Source of the DNA: Callipepla californica brunnescens
Taxonomy: Eukaryota; Chordata; Aves; Galliformes; Odontophoridae
Reading direction: 5' to 3'
DNA length: 64,000 bases
Assembly (NCBI GenBank): GCA_023055505.1
Contig: JALIRH010000002.1
Coordinates: 23,070,437-23,134,436, forward strand
Part shown: one piece after another, positions 36,528-51,200 of the stretch
Layout of the letters: each line of letters opens with the position of its first letter
Position numbering within the stretch: the first letter of the stretch is position 1
Notes under the pieces: model-generated
The model's input: the letters and a program-made list of their open reading frames with translations, nothing else
The model's database searches: none
What the model was told of the DNA's origin: nothing
Program-made: the position numbers and the translations under genes

Positions 36528-37800
36528 ATGGTGACCTGAATTTACAGCAGTTCTGTATCAAAACCTGCTTTCTGCTCCACTGATATATTTGCTAATTACA
36601 GCATGTAATATACACAGGTGTGTCTGTTTCAGCTGTTATCATATGACTTGTTTTCAAATCTTGGTTTTGTTACACAAAAATATTTTTTTTCAAGGATTGT
36701 GCATTCAAGACTGTAATATTTTTGTTTCAGAGGACAGGCTCAGGAAAATACCACATGTATTTCGGATTTAATTTCACGTGGTTTCTTTCTAATGTTTATT
36801 TGTCAGTACTATTGGAGGGGGGGTTGGAAGAAAGGAAGCTAAGATCAGGGTTTTTTGTGTTTAGAAAGGCCTTGTTCAGCAATTAGGTTTTTGTATGTTA
36901 TCACATTTGCCTTACGGTGAAAAGCTTTTGAAGAGTGCATAATCAGGACAAAGAAGTTAAACCAAACCTTAAGTATTTCTGGTTCACTCAGGCACAAATT
37001 TAATATTAATCAACTCCGGCTTCTTCCTGTTCTTGAAAATCGTACATCAAATTATTTACACATAGACACCAATTTTTTGTCATGGTAAATATTGAAACAC
37101 AGCTTAGGATTAAGAAATGAGAGATCTTGCCCCATTGTCAGTATTCAAATAGCCAGTGATTGTTTGAACATCCGACCGCTGGGCTAGAAACAGTCCTGTA
37201 AACACAGGAAAATTTTACAGCAGCAACAAGCAGTTCCGTTTTGCTTTTTGTTTCTTTGAGAGGGGAGAGAGGCAAAGATGGATTCTTTCTCCACCTATTC
37301 CCTTTCCTTTGCAAATAGGGAAGAACTGTGTTTGAAAATGGCTGCTGTTTTTTCCTTAAACTGTTCTTAAAAAGCTACATAATGACCATCATCTTACAGG
37401 AGTTTATTACTCCCCTGTAGTATCACATGAAAATCTGACTAATTCCTCTGAAGTATAAATCAGTAAACTGTTTTCATGTGCAGTAGGGCTTGAGGCAGAG
37501 GGGGGGGGAAGACCAGATTTCATGATTCCACAAGTACAAAGATGAGACTTGTGGTTTTTGTTTTCAAAGTAATAAAACATTGTAGTTAAGGGAATGTAAT
37601 GGACGTCAGTCTTGTGCTAACTGGTAAATGCCAGGTGCTATTCCTTTCAAGGGACATGGGCAGTTCTGCTTTTGGAGCTACTCAGGATCTTTTCTGTTAA
37701 ATGAACCTTGTACAGAAAATAAGTATGCTTCTGGTTGAGAAGTGCAAACGTCTCCCCACTTCAAGCTGACAGTTACTACTCATCATTTTCAATAAAACAA
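36528..37800 (+). other. NBN: Probable NBN 3' UTR with candidate poly(A) signals
   Basis: Non-coding sequence straight after the NBN stop codon. AATAAA hexamers in the right orientation lie at 37571-37576 and 37791-37796. Either would give a 3' UTR of 1.0-1.3 kb. No transcript evidence is available here, so the end is inferred. Confidence 0.4.
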
Positions 37801-40800
37801 AGAACTTCACTTAGCTTTACTCCATCCTCCATTTATCTGTCAGTAGGAAACAACTGTCCAAGTACTGTTTGTAGAGACTTGTCCTTGATTTTTAGGGTTG
37901 GAGGAGCTTTTCCATCAGTCAGGGAAGAAAAACTTGAAAGTTTCAGATCAAGGAGTGGCAGGGAAGCTAAATGAATACTGCTGTGATTTGAAATAATGAT
38001 ACCATTTATCTGGTATTGAAGATTCAGGCCAAGAGAAGCCAAAGGAGCTGGTCTCAAGAGGGAGAAAAGGAAGTTAATTGAGTTCTTGAGCACTTTTTCA
38101 GGGATATTGTCTTAAGAGTTAAGAATCCATTAAGAGTCTTAAGTGTAGCTAATACCTAATCATGGTGGCCTTCCCAGTGGTTCATTAAGTAGCACAAGCA
38201 TTAGTGCTACTGTTCTAAAAGATTTTGGAGCTGGAAATAAATCAGCTTTTCTTCGTCATACTTACTTAAGTTCAGTGTAAGAAACCTTCAAGACTTTTTG
38301 CTCACTTACATAAAGCTACAGTGAAGATGGACAGTAGTTCTTTCAATCACTGTTCATAAGATGGTAGGATCACTTTCCTTACGTGATGTAAATGAATTTG
38401 AGTACTCTTTAACAAAGCTAGTCCTTCTCACCAGAGCTTACAGTGTTTGGGCAAGATGATCAAGGCTATTTCAAACCACTTTGTCATGTTTCAGCTTTGA
38501 AGAAGTACTCCAAGATCTATAGATGCCAATAGCAGTTATTTTCAAGTCAACCAGATTACTTGGTCTCAGACAGTAAATAATCCTCAAAGAACATTCATGA
38601 GTTTTTTGCTTGTAGAAGCTTCTACTACTCAGACTGCAACTTGAGCAGCCCCAGAGGCACAGCTGAGATGACTCCTACTTCCACGTTATACCAATTAGGA
38701 CTCCTCACATCCCTGAGATGACTCCTGCTTCCACGTTATACCAATTAGGACTCCTCACATCCAGTTCCCTGGACAGTTGATTTAGCAGCACTCAGTTTAG
38801 TATCATGGAACCGATGGACTCACTGCTCATGTGACCAAATGAGCACCAAATTGGAGCTCGTGGAGGGTTCTGCATAAACCTTGAGATGTTTTCTCTTTGT
38901 CAACATTTCTCCACAGTCTTTCTGAATTTATTTTTTTAACATTCCTTGTTTTTCCCACTATATTAGAAATTACTGCTGCTGCCACCGTGGGACTGCTATT
39001 ATCTCCTTGGGGAGATCTGTACTCACACATTTCATTCCTGCATCATATCTCTATACAGAGTGGCTTTTCCTGAATGGTAACCATTTACTGAGTACAGTGT
39101 AGTTCAGAACAACTGCTGCTGCACGCTTTGGTTTTACGGATGGTTTCTGCCCTGAGGTTTCAGTACTTGCTGAAATTTTTTGGTTTTTTTCCTCCTAGTG
39201 AGCTCATATGGGGTTCACTTCGGTTAGTGAATGCTTTTTAGTTGCAGATTCTAACTCAGACCTATAAGCTTTCTCTAATCTACTCCAACCCACAACCTGA
39301 CAGCAAAGCCATGTTTGACAAAACGCTGCTTTTTTTTTAATCTAAAAATACATCTATGAGCAGGAGCTTTATCTGCAGCACTTTGTGTTTTTCTGTGTAA
39401 TGAACATTGAGGGGTTATGGGACTGCTTTTTTTAGTACCATCTTTGTTCACATTGCTCACAGGAAGAAGATGCACACAATATACAAAACTAAACATAATT
39501 TTATTAGCAAGGCTTTTAGAGTACAGTCTTGCATCCAGCAGCTCCACTGAGCGTGGTTCCACACAGGCTGAATTAATTCACACCCCCTGGAGCACTTCCA
39601 GTGACTTCCTCCCTTTCCCATATCAGCTGGGGAAGCCACTCCTTTGACCAAAGCTACCAGGATGTTTGCACTCTGACTGCTGAGGTTTGTGCTGTTTCAG
39701 TCCACCTCCACCTGTGACAGCCCACCTCTTCCTCTCCTGCCCTCCCTCTCCATCTGCTCTCAGGGCTGGTGGAGCAGAGCTGAGGGCAGGGCTGGCTTCT
39801 CCTGTTGCACTGTGCTAATTCCTGTAGTCTGAAAATGTGTTTGCCATCAACTTCACATTCCTTTGTCTGCTGACCAGCACTCCTCCATCTGAGGCTCTGT
39901 TTCACATTTTACATCAAACTTCAGCTCACAGCCAACATAACAGTTGAAGGCAGTGCTGAGGCCAACCGTCATTCCCAACCAGCTCTCCCAACATCTGTTG
40001 TTTCATATAGAAAACATTTAATCTTCTCCCCACTACTTCCTTTCCCATACGCCTCACCCCTTTTCTTGCTCCGTTCAGTTTCTTGAATCCATCCCCCAGT
40101 CACATTTGGCCACATCCAGTGTTTGAATCACAAATTGGCCTCATCTGATGGCACTCTGCTCATTCTAGTATCTTCACACCTAAACCAAACAGCAAAACAC
40201 CTGTATCATCTTCCTTACTGTTACACCCTCTCTATTCCTCTTAACAAGTTTTGATGACCGCCATCTCCACATTCCAGTTTCCTGCCATTCCCATATCTCC
40301 TCAGCCAGCATCATGCCATTACCACTTGCTTTACCACTGGTTGTACCATTCCACCCCAGCTCTGTCCCTCAGAACCTGTTTCTCAAGCATTAGTTGCCAC
40401 ACCAGATCAATATATTCTTCCTTCTCCTGAATACTGCATGTCTTGGCCTCACCATATATATTTGACTTCAGGGTTTTCCACTTCCTTTGGCCTTTTGTCT
40501 ACCATGTTTCTACATCTGCAGATGAAACAAGGTTTGTATGCAAGCCTCAGGTAGGTTTATCATCTCATCAAAACTGAGGTTTTGCTCATGCCCAAAGGAG
40601 AATCTACTTCAGCTGAAAGCAGCTACTGTCTACATGTTGCATTCACACTGAACTTCTAAAAAAGGATATGACCTAAGCATACTTCAGCAAAAGCAGAACT
40701 AGTGAAGCATGACACACTGAAATGTTTACTTAGTACCTCAAGCTCCAGCTGCTTTGCGTGGGAGCAGGAAGCATGGGTGGGTAAATACAAATCTTCAGCT

Positions 40801-43400
40801 CATTAGAACAGGAAATCCACAACCAGAGCACCAGAACTAACAATAACAGGCAATACCAGAGCATTGACTTTCCAAGATCTTGCCAACAGATGTGAGGTGA
40901 CAGAGGATCTTGCATGTAAAAAAATGTGAATGTGATGATCAAGCTTCTAAAATTGCTAAGAATATACTTTTTTCCTAGTTCTGTGAGTTGTAAGAGTTGG
41001 GCTTAATGTGCCCTTGAAGTAAGAAATCATCACTGTTAGAAAGCCACCTCAGCACGTAGACAGGTGTAACAGGATGCCAGGGCACTAAGCCTGAGACCTT
41101 TCAGTGTCTGCACTGACAAAACCATCCCAGGAAGAGCACTTAGCCTTACTGCAATTACTGCTGTAACACTTCACCCCACCCCAACCCTCATTCCTTACAC
41201 CAAATGTGTGATTTCACATTTCCTAGTGCAATTCAAGCTTTGAGAATTAGCTCAGACACCTTAGAAGCAAACAGTCTTCCCCCAAAGACAGTACTGTCTC
41301 ACAGGAGCTGTTTGTAAAGTAGTATGTTCCACCCTGGTGTCACTGAAGCCTTCCTCTGTCAAAGGCATTTCAGCTTCCATTGTCTCTGGCACTGTGGTAA
41401 GCTCAGATAAAGCATATGCATTCTGTTCCAGGTTGTGCAAGGAGAAAAGTGAATATCCAGAAAGTTCTTCTACCAGTTGAGCTTCTGTGCCCCCATTTGG
41501 CTCTCACCCTCCCCCAATAATCCACACTGGTATCAACAACACAGACAGATAACTCTAAAATATTAGCTAAATGAAAGTATAACAGTAGAAACCTTTTAGA
41601 GGATGGGAGCCCACCAGCCTGTAATACAGGGTGCGCTCTTTTTGGCACCTACAGGTTTTCAGTTAGTATCACTCAGATTCTTTACTGCTTTCCTCTACTG
41701 TCCCTTACCAGTGGTTGCCTGTTAATTAGCATGACACCACTGGGAGTTGGAAGATTTCACACCCTTTTTTGTCTCTCAAGAGCAGGCTGCCTAAAAACAG
41801 ATTTCCATGAGGTAAATTCCTTCTCTCTCCTTCAGCTGGCCACGCAAACCAGGCCTGCCTTGAAGCCTAGGTATTGCTCAAAGCTGCAGGAAATTAAGAA
41901 GTCAAGTACTCCATTTTTTCTGGCTCTCACCTTTTTCCCAGTTTAAGAGCCACAGGAGAAAAGCTACAGCCACATCCTTCTACAGAACTGTTATTTTTCA
42001 TTAGGCAACCATCACATTGAAATTAATCATTGAAGAGTACCTACACACACACACAAGGATAGCAGGACAACCCCCAGCTCCCACAGCATTGAGGACTAGG
42101 GACCCATAACTGTGGGATGCCCTCCAGTGTTCCTTACTCAAGCACATAGGCCCTGCTTCTGCAGTTTACACACATGGTCCTATACCATCTCCATATGGCC
42201 AGCAGAAAGCCAGGGCTGAGAGCTCCAGGCAGTGCATTCTCTTAGGAGACAGAACAGCCTGACACTGCTGTCACCACTGTGGATTTCTGCACTTAGCAGG
42301 GTAAAATGAAGCCACTCCTTTCTGGCAAGTTAAGCAGAAGTCCATGCAGCAGCTACTGGAAGCCAACAGAAACTGTGCCATCTGTTACCAGCCATGGAGA
42401 CGCCTTCATTCAGAACTGCAGACTACAAAAACCTACTGTGACACAGCGTAGTCCCAGTTCAACACAGTTGAACACTAATTAAAATAATCTTAGCAATAGC
42501 TTAAGAGATGCTTTCAGCATTGAAGAACCAAGAACAACTACAAAAGACATTTTTCCACCAGCCTATTAGAAAACAGTACAGTTATTGCACCTTTAGAAGT
42601 TCTATAAATCCAAACAGAATTCCTTCAGATAACAGTTATATGCTTTGTTAGTAATAAAGCTAAAGTAATAAGCAGCCTTTTTTAATGCACAGTGTTTGAA
42701 AACTTCCTCACGGAAAGAAACACTGAAGGAAGCAAAAGTTTCCCTTTTGGGAACTGCTATAACAAAGGAAATTTAAATACTGAACGTGTATATATTTGAG
42801 AACGGAGAAACAACACGCTTCCCCAGAAACAACTATTCAGTGCTTCCATCCAACCCACAACAAATGCAGCAAGTGTCACACAGTGCTTTAGGGAAAGCAG
42901 TCCTATGGAAAAGCTACCCTAACTGAACTCGCTTCCGTGAATCTTGTTCTCACTGCATATCAAAGAGAAACAGAGAGCACTCCTGGAAGTCAGAGTCAGA
43001 AACCCAAATGTCAGGAAGCCTGGCTGCAACTTCAAAACTGGCAGATCCTAGGAAAACAGGATGCCTTTTTAGAACTGCTTCAGTTGAAGATTATTTTTTC
43101 CTACTGGCAGCCTAACAAGCACTACCACTGAGTAAACTCCTGTGCCCAACTAACGCATCTCATGAGATTTCATCTCAGAGATGCTGAGGAAGAGGAAAGC
43201 TAAGGCTCAGGGTGCTGTACTGCTGCTGTAAGACGCCTGTAAAATGAACAGAACAAATCTATGGCCACGTTTCTCTCACAATAAACAAAGCCCATTAGCA
43301 TTAGCTGAGGTTGGAGATTTGGCCACTCAGACCTTGCATCCTTCCGGCTAAGTATATTGTTTCCTGTGTTTTGGTGGCATTTTGTTTCATGAGATGAAGG
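37801..43400. other. Convergent NBN/OSGIN2 intergenic region, no gene seen
   Basis: Between the two 3' ends I find only short, unsupported open frames. Notable contents are a 50-base tandem duplication at 38663 and a C+T-biased stretch around 39.9-40.5 kb with unusually few G residues on the plus strand. It may include far 3' UTR sequence of either gene. AATAAA on the minus strand near 39494-39506 and at 44487-44492 are possible OSGIN2 ends. Confidence 0.5.
38663..38762. repeat. 50-bp direct tandem duplication
   Basis: Two adjacent 50-base units, each starting 'ctgagatgactcct' and ending 'ctcctcacatcc', differ at one position (A/G). Unit boundaries are 38663-38712 and 38713-38762. Confidence 0.95.
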
Positions 43401-43405
43401 AAAGT

Positions 43406-43592
43406 ATCACAGAATCACAGAACTGTAGGGTCTGGAAGGGACCATCTAGTCCAGCCCCCTGCCAAAGCAGCTCCCTAGCCCAGGTTGCACAGGTAGGCGT
43501 CCAGGTGGGGCTGGAACATCTCCAGAGAAGGAGACTCCACCACCTCTGTGTGCAGCTGTGCCAGTGCTCCGTCACTGCACTGGGAAGAAAGT
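43406..43592 (-). repeat. CR1 LINE 3' end (shared subfamily)
   Basis: Reverse-complement CR1 ('tcacagaatcacagaactgt', 'ccagccccctgccaaagcag', 'gcactgggaagaaagt'), 1.6 kb past the OSGIN2 stop. It may lie in or just beyond the OSGIN2 3' UTR. Confidence 0.92.
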
Positions 43593-45230
43593 ACTCTAAA
43601 TGTGCTGCAACATGGTCTGTTTGGCCACTTATATTTATACAAAACTGAAGGAATTTAATCACAGTGTAGATTATATTCTCAATATATTAGTTGCAATTAG
43701 GTTCTATAAGCAAGTATTCAGCAGTTCTAAAGTAAAGACGTAGTGGTATAACAGTTTATAATCTAGCACTTGCAACACTGATTCTCAGTTAAATGATTAG
43801 GTACCACAGACTTAGGATAAATTTATATACACAGTTCTCACTAATGAAGGCTAATTAGAGAATCTCAATTTAATTATCAATAAACCTAGAATAATTAAAG
43901 CCAGGTCAAATGTCACTTATCTTCACTATGAAAACCTACAGCTGAATTCTGTCATGTAGGCAATAAAGGAAATACAGTATCTGCCCTCCTTATATGCAAC
44001 TGTCTCTAAAATTTATCAGTGGTAGTATGACTCCATAAATAATTTTGGATTTCCAGTTCTCACTTTAATCCTTGCATGCTTCAGCCTTTTCAACTTCTGC
44101 GTCTGATTACCTTCCTCAGAAGCATAAAGGCTGACAGTAACCACAGAACCCAGTAATTCAGTTGGCATGGAAAACAGGCATTTGTCACTGTAGGTATCCA
44201 TAAGTTGGGAAAGTGAGCTGGGTACCAGCATGCACTAGCAGCTTCAGACCAAGTCTAAACCTTAAATCAACTTTAAAATCTACTTCAGTTCCGATACGGA
44301 GATGGCAGTCATGCAAATGCAATGCCTTAAACAGACACGACATCTGTCACCCACCTTCATCATTCAGATGATCCCAGTCTTCCTGAGCTAGGAGGCAAAA
44401 AGCTGCAAAGCTTTCTCACGCAGACTTCACCAGTACACTAGATATTCATTATACTGACACTGTAGTAAGAGCACTTACATCAGTACTTTATTGTTTACGT
44501 TGGTGAGTTTTCTCAGAAGGTACACATTACTGTAGGGGAATGTCTCATGTCACACGTCTTCCTCCACTCACCAAAATCTAGGCATCGCATGAAAGAAAAC
44601 ATGAATGGATTGTCAAATCATGCACTGAAGGTTGAATATGAATGCCTACTCTTTTATTCCAGTTCCCAAATAGGGTCACTGGCAATGGCTGAACACCACC
44701 TCTCTGCAGATGGAAAACCCTCTGTATAGTAAAGGCCATTTTAGTAAGTGCTCCTTCCGAGTTTTACTGTGGTAAATAAATAAAACTCTCACTTCACACG
44801 AAAGGCTCCAAATTTGCCTTGCGCCCAAGAATCACTTCCTACCATCAGCCTTCTGCTTTCTGAAGTTAATTTCAAGATAGGAATATTTTGTCAAGTTCTG
44901 AGACTAAAAGATGAACCCACCCTGGCATGCGCTGCTTTTCCCAGAGGAAGTCTGCTCTTGGAGCCGAGCAAGAGATGACAGGTAGGTCAGTAAGAGTTAG
45001 TCTCATTTCCTGCTTCTCCGGAAGCAATTCCAGGAGACAGAGATCAGTTGTAACAGCAGATCAAATTTTTGCATTTTGAAAAGGAATTATTACGGTATCA
45101 GCATCCTTTATCAAACAATACAAGCACAGGTGACTTGTATACAGAAATATGACTGCTAACAACTTTTGCTGTCAGTGAGCGTTCTGTTAGACTAAGTCTA
45201 GTTCCACACGTGAAGTTTCCGGTGCCTTTT
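43593..45230 (-). other. OSGIN2: Probable OSGIN2 3' UTR
   Basis: Continuous non-coding sequence after the OSGIN2 stop, with AATAAA on the minus strand at 44653-44658 and 44487-44492. The transcript end is not determined. Confidence 0.4.
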
Positions 45231-48200
45231 TTACGGTACCCCATCACCTCCATCCCCACTGCCCATCAATTCACGTTTCTTCTTCTGTCTCACTGCCAAG
45301 CACCGTGCAATGCCCAGCGCACCTCCTTTTATAAACCGCACAAAGTTGTCCCCGACCAGAGGACCTAAAGCAAAGAGGTTTGCTTCCTTAGTGCACTCGT
45401 ATGTGTATGGATCTATCTCAATGGGATTCCCCTTGCACGTGATGGGCTGATTTAAGTGATGACCTATACTATGGCCTTGGTCCTTTAAGAAGAAAAGATT
45501 TGGGTGAGAACCTATCAGAACTAAGGCTACAGAAAACTTCAAAATTTTCTTCAGTCCAGAGGCACTCTGAAGAACGCATTTCATTTCAGGCTTGAAGGAA
45601 AGTACATTGTGTTCAGGGAAACTGGTGTAAGCAGAATGCAGATTAGAGTCCCCAGAATGTGACTGAGTGCACATCATATGATAGACCTTATGGTACTCGG
45701 GGTAAAGCTTTTGAGGTAACTGCTTGAAAATGAGACTCGAATCAGTAACCCTCCTACGAAAGACGTGAATCACCGGGATGCTGTTGTTGTAGGCACACAG
45801 CACCGCATCAGCTGCACTAAGTCCAGCACCCACAATTAACACAGGGTCTGCCTTCCCCCGTAGCTTTCCTTTGCTTACAGCAGCTCCAAAGTCAGACATG
45901 GAATGAAGCACGAAAGGAAAATCTTCACCTTCAACATGCAGTCGGCCAGGAGAGTCAAAGGTCCCCGTGGCAAGGGCCACGTTCTCAGCAAAGAGGCAGA
46001 AGGGCACGTGAGAGCCGTCTGCTGCTCGCTGATAGCCCCTGACTTCCCAGTTCCGCTTCAGCAGCGGTTTCTGTCCCTCTTCCATTTCCGAATGCTGCGT
46101 TGAAATATTTTCATTCAGTTGACTTCTATCTTCATCATCCTTTCCTCGGTAAAGTCTGGATACTGACGTCACGTAGACGTTGTCCCTGAAGTTTTTTTGG
46201 AGGCCCATGACTTTAACGTAGTGTTTATAGTAACAGGCTATTTCCTCCGGCATTACTCTGTCACTCTTTATATTTCTGAAACAAAATCGAATTCTTCCAG
46301 TTAATATCAAGGTCTTACCAATACTTTGACCATCGTCTACAATCTACTACACAACAGTCAGATTTAAGAGCATTGAATCTGCCCCATGAGTTCAATATAT
46401 CTTAACTCCCTCAATTTGCTTTATTTGCTCTCCTGATTCCTGATACAAGAGACAAGCTAGCTTTTTTTCAACAATGTACGTAATTATAAGCACTAAGGTG
46501 ATGAACAAATCGAAATCAGAAGCTGCACTATTACAGCAGATATATACAGAAGTGTTTTATAAAATCAGTTGAACATCAAGACCATCTACAACACAACACC
46601 AGCTAAATAACACTCAGTGACCACTGAAAACAAAGTAAATATCATAATTAGTAAACAGAAGCCTCAGGTTTGGTAATTCACTTGCAAAGGATAACAAAGA
46701 AAAGAGCTTAACTCAAAAGACTCTCCCTTGAGTACAGATAAGTTCAGCAAGCATCAAATTAAGTAGCTCTGTAACAAGAGAATTAAACCCTACCTGAATG
46801 AAAAGAAAGCAAGTACCACACAGAACCTTAGCACGCATTTGAATAGGATTACAATGACCAGATGGCCAATGAAAAGCATTCTTGCACTGGAATCCCAATA
46901 TTAACCTTATGTCTGACCTACTTACAAAAAAATGTAAGCTGTTTGAGAAGTTGAATGAATGTCTGCTTCCTTAGAAGCAAGCTGTAGGAACAAGCCAAAA
47001 GAAACAGTAGCAAATAAAAGGTTAACCACTGAACTCAGCTTAGAAGCATGTTTCCACAAGATTTGGTTGCTTATTCTCAACAGTTAAAAGGACAGTGTAT
47101 GTGGTTTTAATTTGGGTTACTACTCTGAAAACCCCACTGAGGTATTTATTGGACAGGATGAGCATCAGTTTTCTTATACCGAGTGTCAAACTATTTCACA
47201 TGACTGCAAATTAATTCTCATCGATGCTTTTAAATATGGTTGTTTAACTGCACTAAAACAGTTCAGCGTTTCTTTCTGGGGTATTGCTGAAAATTGTAAC
47301 AAACAAATTAGCTTCAGATAATAAGCAGCTTATGGGATTTCAGCTAATGACAGTAATCTTGCCTCCTTATTATCTAAGAAAGCTATTAAGGAACAAAGGT
47401 ACAGTTTCTTCAATATAAGCGTTGTCCTGAAATGAGTAACTCTGCTCTTAAATAACACACCCAAGAAAACCTACATTTTTTTTGCCCTACATGTCAAAAC
47501 AGCTTCCTTTAATTCTGCAGTAACAAAGTTAGGAAAATGTCTATTTTAGAACGGCCTTACGCAGAGTGCATTTGCTGACACAGATCCCTGTGAACTAATT
47601 GCATCTTCAAAGTAAAAGCCAAGAGATTGTACCAGATAATGGTTTTTCTTGAGCTTGCTTTCCAGTGAACCTACTACAAGAACATAACATTGAGAAGTAA
47701 TGAATTATTCTCTTAAAAGGCCAGTTCACAGACTGTAACATTTTAGATGCCACAGCTTTGTCTGTAAACACTGAGAGTGACTTCCTGAATTGCAAGCTAG
47801 TATCCACAGCAACTTTAGTTACTCAAGTTGAGTAACTTAAGTTACACACTGAAAGAGGAACTCCTGGTGTACTTTGGTAGGTTTTAAATGACTGAATCAG
47901 CTTACAGTAACAGCATTTATTAGAGAAATGTTAAAACACACCAGAGCTGCTATGTATGCTTCCAATGCACTGGAAGCCATGACATTCTGGCCAACTGTTG
48001 TCAATTTTCTTCCACCAGAGTACGTACAAAAATCATTTCCAATGCCAGCAGGCAATTTAATAAACAAGAAGCTTTCCTGTAAAGAACAAAGTTCAAATGC
48101 TTTCCAGTTCTGAGCATGGGTTACATCTGCATTCTCCCAACTTATCTTTTCCCAGTACATTAGGCAGCACCTTTACCTGCGCTTGCTAGCTGCCCACTCC

Positions 48201-51200
48201 TTGAAAGTGAGTCCAGGCAGTTCCATCCAGTCTCCAAAACTAATTGTCAGCATGGAGCCTTCCATGGCCTACGGTGGAGAAAAACAACAAACCAAGATGT
48301 ATGACCAGATACCTTTCAAACAGGTACTTTAACAAAGTTCTTCTCACTGTATTCCTTTAGACCAATATCAAAACATCCCATAAAGTCTTGATGAAATATT
48401 TTCAGCCTATCGTTAGATACTTTAATGAGTTATATGGCCTAGTAAAGCAGAAAGGACGGACAAGTAAAAGGGAAAATAAATCAAGTTACTTAATAATAAA
48501 TGTTACTTCAAAACAGGGAAAAAAAAAAGCATTGAAGCAATGGGATGTGGCCGTATTAAGACTTAAGATTTTGTTTAATAGCACCTGAAAACAATGTGAG
48601 AAGTTAAAGAATAACCTTCAGTATTGTTTAACCTAATAAGAAACAAGACAGCAGTTGCAGCCACGCAAAAATTATAGAGTAACCTCTGCCTCTGCCAATC
48701 TTTAACATACCTGACCTTTGATAAAGGGAATTGCAACAGCCATGATCACCATTTGAAGCAACCTAAGAAAAACCCCAAACCCCAAAATTATGATACGAAA
48801 TGTTTACTCACATGCCAAGCCCCACCAGGTGGTCCTTTACCAAGCACTATGTGGGGAATATAATTATGCTGCTCTAGCTTCCAGTGCAAAACTGATGGGT
48901 AGTCGTACCCAAAGTCGGCATCAGGATGAAGCAGAGTATCAAAGAGCACTGCAACTGGGTTTGAAGAGCGTCCTTCCAGGCCTTCAGACAGGTACTCTAG
49001 ATCCTGAAGCATAAAGGTTTATATGGAAGTTGCGTTTTAAGTATTTAAGGCAGAAATGCAATCAGAACAGTTTAAAAATAACCACCATGATTTACAAATT
49101 TGAAATATGTTATCAGCATGTAGTGTTCAGTCTTAAACAACCTCACAGCTGGGCCCAAACATTCTAGGACACGAGAGCTGGAACGCTTGCATCAGCCGAC
49201 AAAGTGGTGCTTCAGACACTTCTGGCAAGCAGTGAAATCATTACAAAAGGCAGACTGTTAAACCCAAAGATGCCGCAAACAAAAAGTTCTCTGGAACCAC
49301 AAAACAAACCACCATCACAAACACGGCAGATCATGAGCCCTAGAGCATTGAAATGAACACAAGGACGTTATTACTCCTTTAGAAATGCAATCAGCTAAGC
49401 AGGCTGTTCCTACTTATTTTTCTGCTTTTTCTTTTTTAAAGATAAGCAGTTCTCAGAATGTTACATTTTTCATCTGGAAATGCCCTATATATAATTTGTT
49501 AGTGAGCCACTGAAGAAGGTATGCACTGCCCTTCAGTTTACAGGTAAGAAGAGCACAGGCCAAGTGGTAAAGCTGGTTGGTTGAGGCCACACAGCTTCTT
49601 GAGCTGTACCATGGTCTCATTCTTTGAGGGTATGAACGTTAAGTCCTCTTTTCATCTACAGCACTACTTATGTAAGTTACAGAAGCATTTTAAATAGGAT
49701 TATTAAAGACTACTGCTTCATAATCTAGCTTGTAGTAGGAAAAGAGCTGGACAAGGCTGCAAAACAAGCTTACTTGATCAATGATGGAAAGATGTCGAGC
49801 CTCCTCTAATTTTGTGTGGAGAATGGGGTTTGGATGTACAGCTTCAGGAGACAAATATGGCCTGTATCCAGACAGCAGGTATGAGAGGCAAATTCCTGAA
49901 GGTCCATTTCCTATTAAAGAAACAGGTAACTGCTTTAGGAACTTGAAGTAACTTCAATTAATAATTAAATAAGCAGCAATAAAAATCACAGTAAAGTGGT
50001 ATAATGCATTACCATCCTGATTCAAAGTAGCTTATTTTCACACTAAAATAACTTCTCCCAGAAAAGACAAGCACAACTTTTATCAGGTAAAAAAAAAAAA
50101 AAAAAAAAGCATGTATGACAATTAGCACTATGAAACAGAGCATATATAAAGGGATTTCATATTTCAGCATGTCAAATTCACTGTTCTCATGCAAATGATC
50201 TGATGGGTAAGATCTGTTCTACTTGTCAATCACAGTAATACCTGAATAGTCACACCTTGCATTTTTGCATTCTCACCTCTGCAGTGCATGCCACTTCTTC
50301 CCACTTACCCAGTTTTTTTAGTCCCCACATTTCCCAACAAGTTTGTTCAGACCTTGTCCCTCCTATCCAGGCCTAGACCCTGAGCAAACACCCCATGCTG
50401 CACAGAGTGCCTTAAAGGCTCTTCATGCAGCTTTTGTGTGAGTATATATGCACCAGAAAAAAAGTGTTAAGTCACCTGTGCATTGTAAAGACCATAAAGC
50501 ACTGCAAAGAAGGAAGGAAAGCTGCAAGCTGGCACCACAGGCATTTTCTAGATGAAGTTTACTTTTATGTGCCTAAACCTGAAGTAGATACCCAACCTCA
50601 AACGTCACCACAAAGCCCTGTTGTTTGGAGGAAAATGTAAGACTGCACCACGCTTACATTAACGATCAAAACCGGTGCAACATGACAAAGTTCAGCACAC
50701 AACATTCTCTGGACTTGGAGCTCCACAAAACTTCCCAATTTCACCTCATTCAAATAGAATTTAACAGCGTCTTCCCAATTTCTTGAGCAAAACAAGAACA
50801 GCACAGAAGTTACTTAATGTTACCAGAGTAGTTTTGTACTCTCTACAGCACTACACAGCACAAACCTAAGAATCCAATCTTAAACTGGGAGAATTGGAAT
50901 GGTGAAGCTAAAGAGATGGCAACAGAAGGTGCTATTCCATAACGAAGTCACTAATGTAATACATAATGCCATCTTTTTCCTTCTAATTATTAAAATAGTG
51001 CAGTGAAAAGACAGCACCAGGAAACTTAAAGGGCACTAAACTCCAGCTACACGGGAACAGCACTGAGGATTGAGCCAGGAGAGATCATGTTTGTACACAC
51101 ACGTATGAGGGAAAAACAGTGGAGTTCTTCTGCAATACTAAGATCAATTTAGATCTCTTGTAAGGCTTTTTCAGACAGCCAATGAATTAGAAATAACACA

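Noticed and set aside
49775..49910. Possible one-base frameshift in OSGIN2 exon 3
   Set aside because: My base count is one short of the expected phase, but the translated residues run cleanly in one frame. I judge this a manual counting error and not a real mutation.
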